Positions 1 through 9,260 are shown, counted from the stretch's first letter. The stretch is 64,000 nucleotides of DNA from Arthrobacter sp. MAHUQ-56 (GCF_019710585.1 NZ_JAIFZQ010000021.1:62001-126000), one strand, 5' to 3'. Numbers and translations are program-made. The notes: a model not told the origin generated them from the sequence alone.

Positions 1-1318
1 GCTGGCCAAGCAGTCCACGGTGGAGCGGATCGCCGCACTGGACATCTCCCTGTTCGTGGTGGACGAGGCCCACTGTGTTTCCTCCTGGGGCCATGACTTC
101 CGTCCCGACTACCTGGGCCTGGGCAACGTCCGCACGCAGCTGGGAAATCCGCCGGTCGCCGCACTGACCGCCACGGCCTCACCGCCGGTGCGGGATGAGA
201 TCGTGGAGCGGCTGGGCATGGTGGACCCGCTGGTCCTGGTCCGCGGCTTCGACCGGCCCAACATCAGCCTGGACGTGGTCCGGCACCACGAAGACAAGGG
301 CAAGCGCAAGGCAGTACTGGCGCAGGTGGTGGACTTTGCAAAGCAGGGGCCGGGGCTCCTGTATGCGGCCACCCGGAAGGACACCGAGAAGTACGCAGCC
401 AAGCTGGCCAAGGAAGGGCTGCGCGCGGAGGCCTACCACGCCGGGCGTTCCGCCGCCGACCGGGAACGCATCCACGAAGAGTTCCTGGCTGACGGGCTGG
501 ACGTGGTGGTGGCCACCACGGCCTTCGGCATGGGCATCGACAAGCCGAACGTCCGGTTCGTGGTCCATGCCGACATCCCCGAATCCCTCGACGCGTACTA
601 CCAGGAGATCGGGCGCGCGGGCCGGGACGGCAACCCGGCATCTGCCGTGCTGCATTACTGGTCGGAGGATCTGGGACTGCGCAAGTTCTTTGGCACCCAT
701 TCGCCAGATCCCGATTCCCTGCTGGCAATGCTGAAGGTCCTCAAAGCGGCCAGCGCTCCCGCGCCCAAGTCCTCCCTCGCCGAGCTGACCGGCTTCCCTG
801 CCCGGCGCATCACCTCACTGGTCAACCAGCTGCAGGAAGTCGGTGCCGTCAGCATCGGCAAGCGCGGCATCCGGCTGAAATCAAAAGCCAAGCTGCCCGC
901 CCTGGTGAAGGACGCCGTCGAACGCGCCGAAGCCCGGCAGCGCGTGGACCATTCCCGGCTCACCATGATGCGGGCCTACGCGGAGACGGACGGCTGCCGG
1001 CGGCAGTTCCTGCTGGGCTACTTCGGCGAGGAATTGCCTGGGCCGTGCGGGAACTGCGACGGGTGCACCGCGGCCACCGGCCACGACAAAGCGCAGCCGG
1101 GCACGGACCAGCCGGGCAGGGCGTCCGACGGCGGCCGGCCGGCTTCCGCCGCCGACGAACCGTTCCCGCTCCAGTCCGCCGTGGTCCACAAGGACTGGGG
1201 GCCGGGACTGGTGATGCGGCACGAGGACGACGTGATCACGGTCCTTTTCGAACACGAAGGGTATAAAACCCTGTCGCGGTCCGCCGTCATGGAGCACGAA
1301 CTCCTGAAGCCGGCTTAG
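1..1318 (+). CDS. recQ: RecQ-family ATP-dependent DNA helicase, 5' truncated by window edge
   Basis: This is a 3'-5' superfamily 2 DNA helicase used in recombination and repair. The reading frame is open from base 2, so the amino-terminal part with the Walker A motif lies upstream of the window. Visible parts are the DEAH box in FVVDEAHCVSSWGHDFRPDY, the second RecA-like domain with TAFGMGIDKPNVRFVVHAD and the motif VI stretch YYQEIGRAGRDG, and the RecQ zinc-binding cysteines (CRRQFLLGYF, then CGNCDGC). No HRDC domain is seen. Instead the last 45 residues form a small hydrophobic module around VVHKDWGPGLVMR, resembling DUF3553-like tails of actinobacterial RecQ proteins. Family assignment is secure; the tail function is unknown. 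Confidence 0.95.
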   Translation, partial: LAKQSTVERIAALDISLFVVDEAHCVSSWGHDFRPDYLGLGNVRTQLGNPPVAALTATASPPVRDEIVERLGMVDPLVLVRGFDRPNISLDVVRHHEDKGKRKAVLAQVVDFAKQGPGLLYAATRKDTEKYAAKLAKEGLRAEAYHAGRSAADRERIHEEFLADGLDVVVATTAFGMGIDKPNVRFVVHADIPESLDAYYQEIGRAGRDGNPASAVLHYWSEDLGLRKFFGTHSPDPDSLLAMLKVLKAASAPAPKSSLAELTGFPARRITSLVNQLQEVGAVSIGKRGIRLKSKAKLPALVKDAVERAEARQRVDHSRLTMMRAYAETDGCRRQFLLGYFGEELPGPCGNCDGCTAATGHDKAQPGTDQPGRASDGGRPASAADEPFPLQSAVVHKDWGPGLVMRHEDDVITVLFEHEGYKTLSRSAVMEHELLKPA

Positions 1319-1356
1319 GTAGGCTGGGGGGACAACCCCGACGAAAGGCCCGCCGC

Positions 1357-2556
1357 GTGGAAGTACCTGCTTATGTTTGGACCGTGACCATAGTGGGAAT
1401 CGTGGGGCTGCTGGCCTTCGATTTCTTCTTCCACGTCCGCAAGGCGCACACCCCGTCCCTCAAGGAGTCCGCCACCTGGTCCGCGATCTACGTGGGCATC
1501 GCGCTGGTGTTCGGGCTCGGGGTGCTGGTGTTCGGCGGCCCCACCATGGGCACCGAGTACTTCGCCGGCTACGTCACCGAAAAGGCGCTGTCCGTGGACA
1601 ACCTCTTCGTGTTCCTGATCATCATGGCCAGCTTCAAGGTGCCCCGCGCGGACCAGCAGAAGGTGCTGCTGTTCGGCATCGTATTCTCGCTGATCGCCCG
1701 TACTGCGTTCATTTTCCTTGGCGCTGCGTTGATCACCAGTTTCGCCTGGGTGTTCTACATCTTCGGGCTCATCCTGCTGGTGACTGCCGGCAACCTCCTC
1801 AAGCCGGACAGCCACGACGACGACTCCGACGGCCTGGTGGTGCGGCTCGCCAAGAAGTTCCTGCCCGCCTCGCAGCACTACGACGGAGACAAACTCTTCA
1901 CCGTGGAGGACGGCAAGCGGGTCCTGACGCCGATGCTGCTGGTAATGGTGGCGATCGGCGGCACTGACATCCTGTTCGCCCTGGACTCGATTCCGGCAAT
2001 CTTCGGCCTCACCCAGAACGTCTTCATCGTGTTCACCGCCACCGCGTTCTCCCTGATGGGCCTGCGGCAGCTCTTCTTCCTGATCGACGGCCTGCTGGAC
2101 CGGCTGATCTTCCTCTCCTACGGCCTGGCCGTGATCCTGGGCTTCATTGGCGTGAAACTCATCCTGCACGCGCTCCACGAGAACACGCTGCCGTTCATCA
2201 ACGACGGCGAGCACGTCAACGTGGTGGAGGTGAGCACCGGCCTCTCCCTGAGCGTGATCCTCGGCGTCCTGCTGGTCACCATCCTGGCTTCCATCTTCAG
2301 TCCCAAGGGCAAGGCCAAGAACGCCGTTTCGGGTGCCCGGCGGCACGCCACCGAGTACCTGGACCTGAACTACGAGACGGACATGGCGGAGCGGGACAAG
2401 ATCTTCACCCGGATGGTCCGCGAGGAAGAGCAGATCCGCAAGCTTCCGGAGAAATACAAGCGGCTGGTCCGGCACGAATCCGAGTTCATGGAGCTGCTGC
2501 GCAACGCCCACACCGAGCACGACAAAGCCCAGGTGCGGGCGGACGCCAAGGGCTGA
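1357..2556 (+). CDS. TerC/Alx-family integral membrane protein
   Basis: A polytopic membrane protein of 399 residues with about nine hydrophobic segments. The TerC hallmark is present: acidic residues inside membrane segments (EKALSVDNLFVF near residue 70, and GGTDILFALDSIPAIF near residue 205). TerC/Alx proteins are linked to metal homeostasis, especially manganese export, and to tellurite resistance. Start is GTG at 1357 behind an ACGAAAGG ribosome site. The last 80 residues are a charged cytoplasmic tail. It lies 38 bases after recQ on the same strand and may be cotranscribed. The substrate cannot be read from sequence. Confidence 0.92.
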   Translation: MEVPAYVWTVTIVGIVGLLAFDFFFHVRKAHTPSLKESATWSAIYVGIALVFGLGVLVFGGPTMGTEYFAGYVTEKALSVDNLFVFLIIMASFKVPRADQQKVLLFGIVFSLIARTAFIFLGAALITSFAWVFYIFGLILLVTAGNLLKPDSHDDDSDGLVVRLAKKFLPASQHYDGDKLFTVEDGKRVLTPMLLVMVAIGGTDILFALDSIPAIFGLTQNVFIVFTATAFSLMGLRQLFFLIDGLLDRLIFLSYGLAVILGFIGVKLILHALHENTLPFINDGEHVNVVEVSTGLSLSVILGVLLVTILASIFSPKGKAKNAVSGARRHATEYLDLNYETDMAERDKIFTRMVREEEQIRKLPEKYKRLVRHESEFMELLRNAHTEHDKAQVRADAKG

Positions 2557-2682
2557 CCCTGCCGGGCCGTCACGGATGGCTGCGGCCGGACCCGTTTGTC
2601 AGTGCCCCTTGCTACGTTTGAAGCAGCTGTTCACCAGGGCCGGGGAACAGTCCACCGGCCCGGAAACCATTGTGGAGGCCCC

Positions 2683-5600
2683 GTGTTCCTGCTCGAAGCT
2701 GCCGGTGTTGATGGCGGGGCCGGCGCGCCGCCGGACCTGGTCTTTTCCGCCAGCGACCTCGTGGCCGCCAGCGAGTGTGAGTACCGTACGCTCCGGATCC
2801 TGGACGAAAAGCTGGGGCGAACCCCCAAGGCAGAGTTTCCCGCCGACGACATGCAGGCCAGGGCAGGCGAGCTTGGCGACCGGCACGAACAAACCGTCCT
2901 GGCCAGCCTCGTGGGGAAGTACGGCGAGTGGGACGCCAGCCGCGGGACGGGAGTGTACTCGCTGGAACGCGGCCAGAACCAGCGCGCGGAGCTGCAGGCC
3001 AAGCACGCGGAGACGGAGCTTGCCCTCCGCGCGGGCGCCGACGTCGTCTTCCAGGCCACATTCTTCGACGGCGAGTTCCTCGGTTATGCCGACTTCCTCG
3101 TCAACGAATCCGCAGGGACCGGCACCCCCGGCCGCTACGAGGTGTGGGACACCAAGCTGGCCCGCCACGCCAAGATGGGGGCCCTGCTGCAGCTTGCCGC
3201 CTATGGCGACCAGCTGTTGGCGATGGGACTGGAGCCCTCCCCCGTCGTCACGCTGGTCCTCGGCACCCGCGTTGGGGACGACTGGCTCCGCAGCAGCCAT
3301 TCGCTGCCCGATCTGCTGCCCGTCTTCAGGGACCGGCGACGCCGCTTCCGCGAGCTCACCGCCGGCCACCGGGCCGGTGACGCCGCTGTGCAGTGGCAAC
3401 AGCCCGGCGTCGTCCACTGCGGCCGGTGCGACTACTGCTCTGAACAGGTGCAACTGCACCGCGACCTGCTGATGGTGGCCGGCATGTCGGTGGTCCAGCG
3501 ACGAAAACTGCAGGCGGCCGGCATCGGTACGATCGACCAACTCGCCGCCATGCCGGCCGGCGAGGCACACAACTCCGTGGCCCGCCTCCGCGCCCAGGCA
3601 AGGATGCAGCTTGGCCTGGACCAGGCCGCCGGATCCCGGACGTTCACTAAGGACGGCTCGCCCCACACCGTTTCGTACACCGTCCTTCCCGAGCACACGA
3701 TCGGTTCCCTGCCCCCACCCAGCGACGGCGATATCTTCTTCGACTTCGAGGGTGATCCGCTCTGGCAGGACCCGGCCACCGGCGCCTGGGGCATCGAGTA
3801 CCTGTTCGGCGTCGTCGAGGTTCCGGTGCCGGGGGACAGCGCGCCCGCCTTCAAGCCATTCTGGGCCCACACCCGGGCCGGGGAGCGGCGCGCCTTCCTG
3901 GACTTCCTGGACTACGTGGAGAAGCGCCGCGCCCGGTATCCGGACATGCACGTCTACCACTACGCAGCCTACGAAAAGACGGCACTGCGCAACCTCTCAC
4001 TGGCCCACCAGGCCGGCGAGGACATCGTGGACGACTGGCTGCGGCACGGACTGCTGGTGGACCTGTATGCCACGGTGAAGCAATCCCTGCGGATCTCCGA
4101 GGCGTCGTACTCGATCAAGAAGCTGGAACCCCTTTACATGGGCGACAACCTGCGCTCGGGAGACGTCAAGGACGCGGGCGCGTCCGTGGTGGCCTATGCA
4201 GCCTACTGTGCCGCCCGCGACGCCGGACACAGGGAGGAAGCCGGCGCGATCCTCGCTTCCATCTCCGACTACAACCAGTACGACTGCCTGTCCACCCTCC
4301 GCCTCAGGGACTGGCTGCTGCAGATCGCGCCCCAGGCCCCTGCCGGCGCCCACTCCACGGCAGAAGGCCCGGCTGCTGCGTCGCTGTCCCTGGCAGGCGG
4401 TCCCGTGACGGAGCCTGCGGGCGACGGAAGCCCGGACGCGGCGGACGGGCCCCCGGAAGAACAGCGTTTGCGGGAGTACCTGGCCAGCCTGCCGGACAGC
4501 CGGCCCTGGACGGATGATGAACGTGCCATCGCCATGGTGGCTGCTGCCACCGGCTACCACCGCCGGGAACGCAAGCAGTTCTGGTGGCAGCACTTCGACC
4601 GGGTGGAGGCGCCGCTGGAGAACTGGTCGGAGCAGAGGAACGTGTTCGTGGTCTCGTCCGCGGAAGTCACCAGCGACTGGGCCCTTGCCAAGCCCCGTGA
4701 ACGCATGCGCACCCGGGTGCTGAAGCTCCGTGGCACCATGACGGAAGGGTCGGACTTCCGTGTGGGCTCCAGCTGGTGCCGGCTGTACGATCATCCCGGA
4801 CCGGACGGGATGTCGTTGCCGGACGCTGTTCCCGGCACCCGCGCTTACACATTCGGCACCAGGATCAGCGAGCTGGAGGCCGCACCGGACAACCCGGAGC
4901 ACACGCTGATCACCATCGCGGAGCGCGAATCCGGGAAGGTCGCCGCCTACCCGCACCTCCCGGTGGCGCTCACCGAGGACCAACCCCTGGGCACCGCCAG
5001 CATCGAGGCGGCCATCGCCGGGATAGCCCGGACGGTCGGTTCGTCGGTGCCGTCGCTGCCCGCCCAGCCCGGCCTGGACATCCTTCGGAAGCTGCCGCCG
5101 CGCTTCCGCACCCGCCCCGGCCCCGCGGAAGTACTGCACGGAGATGACGGCGCCGCCGACTACGCAACGGCGATTACCGAAAGCCTGCGGGACCTGGACC
5201 AGTCCTACCTGGCGGTGCAGGGGCCCCCGGGGACGGGCAAGACCCACGTGGGTGCCCATGTGATTGGCGCGCTGGTGGCTGAGGGCTGGAAGGTGGGCGT
5301 TGTTGGCCAGTCACACAACGTGGTCGAAAACATGCTCTGCTGTGCCATCGCCAAGGGCGGGGTGGACCCCGCCCGCGTGGCTAAGAAGCTTACTGCGCCG
5401 CATGATGTGCCGTGGAAGGCGACGGCCGACCGTGATGTGTCCCGGCTGCTGGCCTCCCCCGGCGGCTGCCTGGTAGGCGGGACCGCCTGGACCATGACCG
5501 GGAAGGAAGTCCCGGCCGGATCGCTCGACCTGCTGGTCATCGACGAGGCCGGCCAGTTCTCACTGGCCAACACCCTGGCGGTCAGCCGTGCCGCGGCCAG

Positions 5601-6336
5601 GCTGCTCCTGCTCGGTGATCCGCAGCAGTTGCCCCAAGTGACGCAGGGAGCCCACCCGGAACCTGTTGATGAGTCCGCCTTGGGCTGGCTCGCGGCCGGC
5701 CATGCCACGCTGCCTGCGCGCCTGGGCTACTTCCTGGCGGACACCTGGCGCATGCACCCGGAGCTCTGCCGTGCGGTGTCCAACCTCAGCTACGAGGGGA
5801 AGCTCCAGTCGGCGCCGGCCGCGTCCCAGCGCGAGCTGGAGGGTGTCGCGCCAGGGGTCGAGACGGTGTTCGTGAACCACAGCGGCAATGCCACGGCCTC
5901 GAAGGAAGAAGCTGACGAGGTGGTGCGGCAGGCCCGCCGCCATCTTGGCTTGAAGTGGAAACCGGGGGCGGACAGCGAAGCCCGTCCCCTGGAGCAGCAG
6001 GATCTGCTGGTGGTGGCTGCCTACAACGCCCAGGTCCACCTGGTCCGGAAAGCCCTGGCGGAGGCCGGCCTGCCGGACGTGCGGGTGGGCACCGTGGACA
6101 AGTTCCAAGGTCAGGAAGCACCGGTGGTCCTTGTGTCCATGGCGTGCTCAGCCATGGCCGAGGCACCCCGCGGCGCCGAGTTCCTGCTCAACAGGAACCG
6201 GATTAACGTGGCAGTCTCGCGCGGGCAATGGCGGGCCGTCATTGTCCGTCCGCCGGAACTGACCAGCTACATGCCGCATAAGCCCGCCGCGCTGGAGGAG
6301 CTGGGAGCCTTTATCGGCCTGAGCCCCCGGGAATAG
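2683..6336 (+). CDS. TM0106-type RecB-like nuclease fused to SF1 (AAA_12) helicase
   Basis: A 1217-residue multidomain DNA- or RNA-processing protein. Domains in order: a RecB-family PD-(D/E)XK region with EVWDTKLARHAK and a downstream cysteine cluster (HCGRCDYCSEQ); a DEDD RNase-H-like exonuclease region starting DIFFDFEGDPLW and ending YDCLSTLRLRDW; and a carboxy-terminal SF1 helicase with Walker A GPPGTGKT, Walker B LLVIDEAGQF, GDPQQLPQV, and VGTVDKFQGQE / NRINVAVSRG. An upstream TTG at 2596 is open, but GTG 2683 follows a GGAGG at the right spacing, and TM0106 proteins begin with VFLL-like residues. Domain order is visible; the biological role of this family is unestablished, with repair or nucleic-acid defence plausible. 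Confidence 0.9.
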   Translation: MFLLEAAGVDGGAGAPPDLVFSASDLVAASECEYRTLRILDEKLGRTPKAEFPADDMQARAGELGDRHEQTVLASLVGKYGEWDASRGTGVYSLERGQNQRAELQAKHAETELALRAGADVVFQATFFDGEFLGYADFLVNESAGTGTPGRYEVWDTKLARHAKMGALLQLAAYGDQLLAMGLEPSPVVTLVLGTRVGDDWLRSSHSLPDLLPVFRDRRRRFRELTAGHRAGDAAVQWQQPGVVHCGRCDYCSEQVQLHRDLLMVAGMSVVQRRKLQAAGIGTIDQLAAMPAGEAHNSVARLRAQARMQLGLDQAAGSRTFTKDGSPHTVSYTVLPEHTIGSLPPPSDGDIFFDFEGDPLWQDPATGAWGIEYLFGVVEVPVPGDSAPAFKPFWAHTRAGERRAFLDFLDYVEKRRARYPDMHVYHYAAYEKTALRNLSLAHQAGEDIVDDWLRHGLLVDLYATVKQSLRISEASYSIKKLEPLYMGDNLRSGDVKDAGASVVAYAAYCAARDAGHREEAGAILASISDYNQYDCLSTLRLRDWLLQIAPQAPAGAHSTAEGPAAASLSLAGGPVTEPAGDGSPDAADGPPEEQRLREYLASLPDSRPWTDDERAIAMVAAATGYHRRERKQFWWQHFDRVEAPLENWSEQRNVFVVSSAEVTSDWALAKPRERMRTRVLKLRGTMTEGSDFRVGSSWCRLYDHPGPDGMSLPDAVPGTRAYTFGTRISELEAAPDNPEHTLITIAERESGKVAAYPHLPVALTEDQPLGTASIEAAIAGIARTVGSSVPSLPAQPGLDILRKLPPRFRTRPGPAEVLHGDDGAADYATAITESLRDLDQSYLAVQGPPGTGKTHVGAHVIGALVAEGWKVGVVGQSHNVVENMLCCAIAKGGVDPARVAKKLTAPHDVPWKATADRDVSRLLASPGGCLVGGTAWTMTGKEVPAGSLDLLVIDEAGQFSLANTLAVSRAAARLLLLGDPQQLPQVTQGAHPEPVDESALGWLAAGHATLPARLGYFLADTWRMHPELCRAVSNLSYEGKLQSAPAASQRELEGVAPGVETVFVNHSGNATASKEEADEVVRQARRHLGLKWKPGADSEARPLEQQDLLVVAAYNAQVHLVRKALAEAGLPDVRVGTVDKFQGQEAPVVLVSMACSAMAEAPRGAEFLLNRNRINVAVSRGQWRAVIVRPPELTSYMPHKPAALEELGAFIGLSPRE

Positions 6337-6348
6337 GGCCAGCAGGTA

Positions 6349-6663
6349 TCAGTGGGCCCGGAAGCCGCGGAATGTGCCTGAGGCTGCGGACATCGAGGCC
6401 TCCACGTTGTCCACGCGGCCCGGGGTCCGGCCGGAGTTGAGCCACTCCAGGAGTTGGCGCACCTTCTGCTCGGGCCCTTCCGCCACCACGGAGACCGACC
6501 CGTCGTCGAGGTTCTTCACCTCACCCGACAACCCGAGTTCCTCCGCCTGGCCCATCGTCCAGTAGCGGAAGCCCACTGCCTGCACCATCCCGTGCACGCG
6601 GGCGTCCAGCCGGACGGCATCCTGTGCCGAGCCGTCCTGTGCTGGACCTAGGTGCCTGGCCAT
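6349..6663 (-). CDS. Acylphosphatase
   Basis: A 104-residue small cytosolic enzyme that hydrolyses acyl phosphates to carboxylate and phosphate. Catalytic Arg lies in HGMVQAVGFRYW and catalytic Asn in GEVKNLDDGSV, both in the standard spacing, and the fold ends with FRGFRAH. Start ATG 6663 is preceded on the minus strand by GGGAGGGGAGG. A short amino-terminal extension of about 20 residues precedes the core. Its stop is 12 bases from the stop of the convergent helicase gene. Upstream, toward the next minus-strand gene, is the palindrome at 6694-6760. Confidence 0.92.
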   Translation of the reverse strand: MARHLGPAQDGSAQDAVRLDARVHGMVQAVGFRYWTMGQAEELGLSGEVKNLDDGSVSVVAEGPEQKVRQLLEWLNSGRTPGRVDNVEASMSAASGTFRGFRAH

Positions 6664-6693
6664 GGTGCCTCCCCTCCCGTCAGCGCCTCCCCT

Positions 6694-6760
6694 GCCCAAC
6701 CAGGTAGCAGTAGGTGTCGTTTTGAGCGCCCAAACGACACTTGGCGCTACCTGGTTGGGC
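6694..6760. repeat. Nested palindromic element (REP-like)
   Basis: A 67-base element with a perfect 15-base outer inverted repeat (GCCCAACCAGGTAGC at 6694-6708, complement at 6746-6760) enclosing a 9-base inner inverted repeat (GTGTCGTTT at 6714-6722, complement at 6732-6740). It sits between two minus-strand genes. It has no T-run, so it is not a clear intrinsic terminator and looks more like a dispersed palindromic repeat unit. I see no second copy in this window. Confidence 0.8.
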
Positions 6761-6772
6761 GGAAGGAGGCAG

Positions 6773-7702
6773 TTAGTTGATGGTGATGTCGCGGGTGGCG
6801 TGGTTGTAGCGGATGGTGACCGTGCCGCCAGCGTGGTGCAGCTCGTGGTTGGGGCCATCGAACGCGCCAAACGCGCCGTAGTTCTCTGCCCAAGAACGGT
6901 TCAGGGCAATCTTGAACGTGTAGTAGCCGGCGGGCAGGTCGGCGCTCTTCTTCCACTGCTGGTCCAGGAAGTCGAACTCCATCTGCGCTTCGTCATACTG
7001 CGGCGCCCAGTTCTCCGGGGCACCCAGGATGGTGTTGAAGTCGCCCGCGACGGCAACCGCTTCAGGCTGCGGGTGGGTCTCGACGTCCGGGCCTTCGAAC
7101 GGCTCGGCCGGTGCGCCGGCGGCGGCTTCGGCGTCTGCCTTCTTCGCCGGTGCCTTGCGGGTGCGGACAGCCTTCACAACAGGCTCGACGGCGTCCTCGA
7201 GTGCCTTCGCGGCCTTGCCCACGGCGGCTGCAGCCTTCTTCGCGGGAGCCTTCTTGGCAGGCTTCTTGGCAGTGCCCTCGGCGGCTGCCGGCTCAGCGGC
7301 GGCCGGTGCGGAGAACTTGCGGACGAATCCGGCTGGAGCGGCGGGAACCGGGGTGTCGGCGGGCACCGGGGTGCCGGCGTCGAGGGCGGTGGCAAACGAG
7401 ACGGGGTCGGGGAAGGCGACCGTGGCGCGCATGCCGTCGTCGGTGATGGTCCAGCCGGAGCGGCCCTTGACCAGCCAGCCGGCCTTGACAAGCTTGGCGG
7501 TGGCCGAGGTGAGGGTCTTGTGGCCGCGGGGAATGCCGCCGCTGAGGAGTTCGGCCTCGTGGTCGTTGAACGGCACGCGGGCGGTGGCCTCTGCGAGGAC
7601 CTGGCCTGCGTTCAGTGCATCGCCGGACCACACGCCTTCGGTCAGGACATCCAGGACGGTCTTGAGTCGAAGGAACGTGTTTTCTGCGGTGGACTTGGCC
7701 AT
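6773..7702 (-). CDS. Winged-helix / H1-like linker / pullulanase-X25 domain protein
   Basis: A 309-residue protein of unknown function with three visible parts. Residues 1-100 look like a winged helix ending TAKLVKAGWLVKGRSGWTITDDG, similar to the amino-terminal modules of Mrr-type and other DNA-binding proteins. Residues 135-190 are a low-complexity Lys/Ala/Pro segment (KKPAKKAPAKKA and similar) like histone H1 tails. Residues 215-309 resemble the X25 domain of pullulanases (LGAPENWAP, AGYYTFKIALNRSWAENYGAFG). No signal peptide is seen, so a cytoplasmic location is expected. Start ATG 7702 follows AAAAGGGGAATC; an upstream in-frame ATG at 7741 is possible. Domain assignments are by eye; a nucleoid- or glycan-related role would be speculation. 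Confidence 0.75.
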   Translation of the reverse strand: MAKSTAENTFLRLKTVLDVLTEGVWSGDALNAGQVLAEATARVPFNDHEAELLSGGIPRGHKTLTSATAKLVKAGWLVKGRSGWTITDDGMRATVAFPDPVSFATALDAGTPVPADTPVPAAPAGFVRKFSAPAAAEPAAAEGTAKKPAKKAPAKKAAAAVGKAAKALEDAVEPVVKAVRTRKAPAKKADAEAAAGAPAEPFEGPDVETHPQPEAVAVAGDFNTILGAPENWAPQYDEAQMEFDFLDQQWKKSADLPAGYYTFKIALNRSWAENYGAFGAFDGPNHELHHAGGTVTIRYNHATRDITIN

Positions 7703-7935
7703 GATTCCCCTTTTATGAAAGCGATCGGTCTTAGGCATCATGCCAAGTGCCCATTAAATCGCGCGACTTTAATTGGTTAACTCTTTGTGTCGTGACCGAC
7801 TATGAAGCGGATGGTGCCGCAAGTGAGGCGGAGGTCTCGGGTAAGGGCTGTTTGCTTAACCCTCGAGCGTTGACACGGGTACTGCCATGCACTCCCCCGG
7901 ACACGCCTGCGGCATTTAGTTTACCGGGCAGAAAG

Positions 7936-7964
7936 CCCCGCTGTTGCGCCCGACACAGCAGGGG
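7936..7964 (-). terminator. Intrinsic terminator of the deaminase gene
   Basis: CCCCGCTGT at 7936-7944 pairs with ACAGC(A)GGGG at 7955-7964, a stem with one bulge, directly abutting the stop codon of the minus-strand deaminase gene. On the minus strand it is followed by CTTTCT. Confidence 0.6.
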
Positions 7965-9026
7965 TCAGGAGGCCAGTTCCCGGCCGTTCAATTCCGCCAG
8001 CAGCTCGGCCTTCCGTTCCTCGGTGGCGAAGGAGGAGTGGATGGAGTTCGCGGCGAGGCGGGCCCTGTCGAAATCCGAGAGGTCGAACACTGTGGTGAGC
8101 TGGGCAAAGTTGTCGTCCACGTATCCGCCAAAGTAGGCAGGATCATCAGAGTTGACGGAAACGTTGAGCCCGGCGGCCAGCATGGCCGGCAGCGGGTGGT
8201 CGGCCAGCGTGTCGACCGCACGGAGCCGGACGTTGGACAGGGGGCAGACAGTGAGCGGAATCCTGGCATTGACGAGGCGCTCCACCAGGTCGGGATCGTC
8301 CATGCACCGGATGCCGTGGTCAATGCGCTCGACCCCCAGGACGTCCAGGGCTTCGGTGATGTAGGACGCCGGGCCCTCCTCCCCCGCGTGCGCGGTCAGC
8401 CGCAGGCCTGCTTCCCGGGCCTGGTCGTAGAGCCGCTCGAACTTGGACGGCGGGTTCCCCACCTCGGCCGAGTCCAGGCCGATGGCGCCGATCGGCGCGT
8501 TCATGGCCAGCAACTGGCCGAAGACTTCCAGGGCCGACTCCTCGGGCAGGTCCCGCAGGAAGGCGGCGATCAGCATGGTGGAGATGCCGAACTTCTCCTG
8601 GGACGTGGCAAGCACCGAAGCGACACCGTTCACGCAGACCTCAAGCGGGATCCCACGGGAGACGTGCGCCTGCGGATCCATCATGATTTCGGCGTGCCGC
8701 ACCCCGGCAGCGGCAGCGCGCTCCAGGTACGCGCGGGTCATGTCCGCGAAGTCCTGCTCGGTGCGCAGCACGGCCATGTTCGCGTAGTAAAGGTCCAGGA
8801 AGGACTGCAGGTCGGTGAACTCGTACTTTTCCCGGAGTTCCTCCAGCCCCGAGTACGGCAGGGTGATGCCGTTGCGCTCGGCCAGGGCAAAGATGAGCTC
8901 AGGCTGCAGCGTGCCTTCGATGTGCAAGTGCAGTTCGGCTACGGGGAGGGGCTTGGCGGGGACGCCAGGAACCGCTGCGTCTGTTTCGGTTTCGGGCACG
9001 GTGCTGCCGCCGGCAAAGTTGTCCAT
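7965..9026 (-). CDS. Adenosine deaminase family protein, probably adenine deaminase
   Basis: A 353-residue zinc-dependent TIM-barrel aminohydrolase of purine salvage. Metal and catalytic motifs are present: HLHIEG near residue 33, TAHAGEEG, the HGIRC histidine, and SVNSDDPAYFGGY. In characterised members of this superfamily, LHIEG together with SDDPAYFGGY marks adenine deaminases of the Aah1/PA0148 group, while true adenosine deaminases usually carry HVHLDG and NTDDP. Adenine to hypoxanthine is therefore the better guess. ATG 9026 is chosen because the upstream 32 codons are not conserved-looking. It is divergent from the Rpf-like gene. Confidence 0.88.
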   Translation of the reverse strand: MDNFAGGSTVPETETDAAVPGVPAKPLPVAELHLHIEGTLQPELIFALAERNGITLPYSGLEELREKYEFTDLQSFLDLYYANMAVLRTEQDFADMTRAYLERAAAAGVRHAEIMMDPQAHVSRGIPLEVCVNGVASVLATSQEKFGISTMLIAAFLRDLPEESALEVFGQLLAMNAPIGAIGLDSAEVGNPPSKFERLYDQAREAGLRLTAHAGEEGPASYITEALDVLGVERIDHGIRCMDDPDLVERLVNARIPLTVCPLSNVRLRAVDTLADHPLPAMLAAGLNVSVNSDDPAYFGGYVDDNFAQLTTVFDLSDFDRARLAANSIHSSFATEERKAELLAELNGRELAS

Positions 9027-9260
9027 CCGGTCAGGATAATGCAACACGCCAGCAGCGGTTTCGATTTGATAACGCCAGGTCGATGTCCTAGCGTGAAAAG
9101 CATGCCCGTACGGCGGGCTCATTGATTGCCAGGTGCTGCCTTCACCAGAACTGCCCAGCGGCAGCCACCGACATTGACCTCTATTCGTCAGGGGCGGGCA
9201 GTGGCGCGACGATCTCCGGGGACGGAACCAGCGCTGGTGGCCTTCAGGAGCATCACCATC

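Noticed and set aside
1315..2520. 401-codon minus-strand open frame opposite the TerC gene
   Set aside because: It is rich in His, Gln, Glu and Val, as expected for the antisense of a GC-rich membrane-protein gene, and has no family features.
9040..9260. Possible ydaO (c-di-AMP) riboswitch upstream of the Rpf gene
   Set aside because: Such riboswitches often precede actinobacterial Rpf genes, and GGGGACGGAACCA is suggestive, but the other conserved blocks of the motif are not found.
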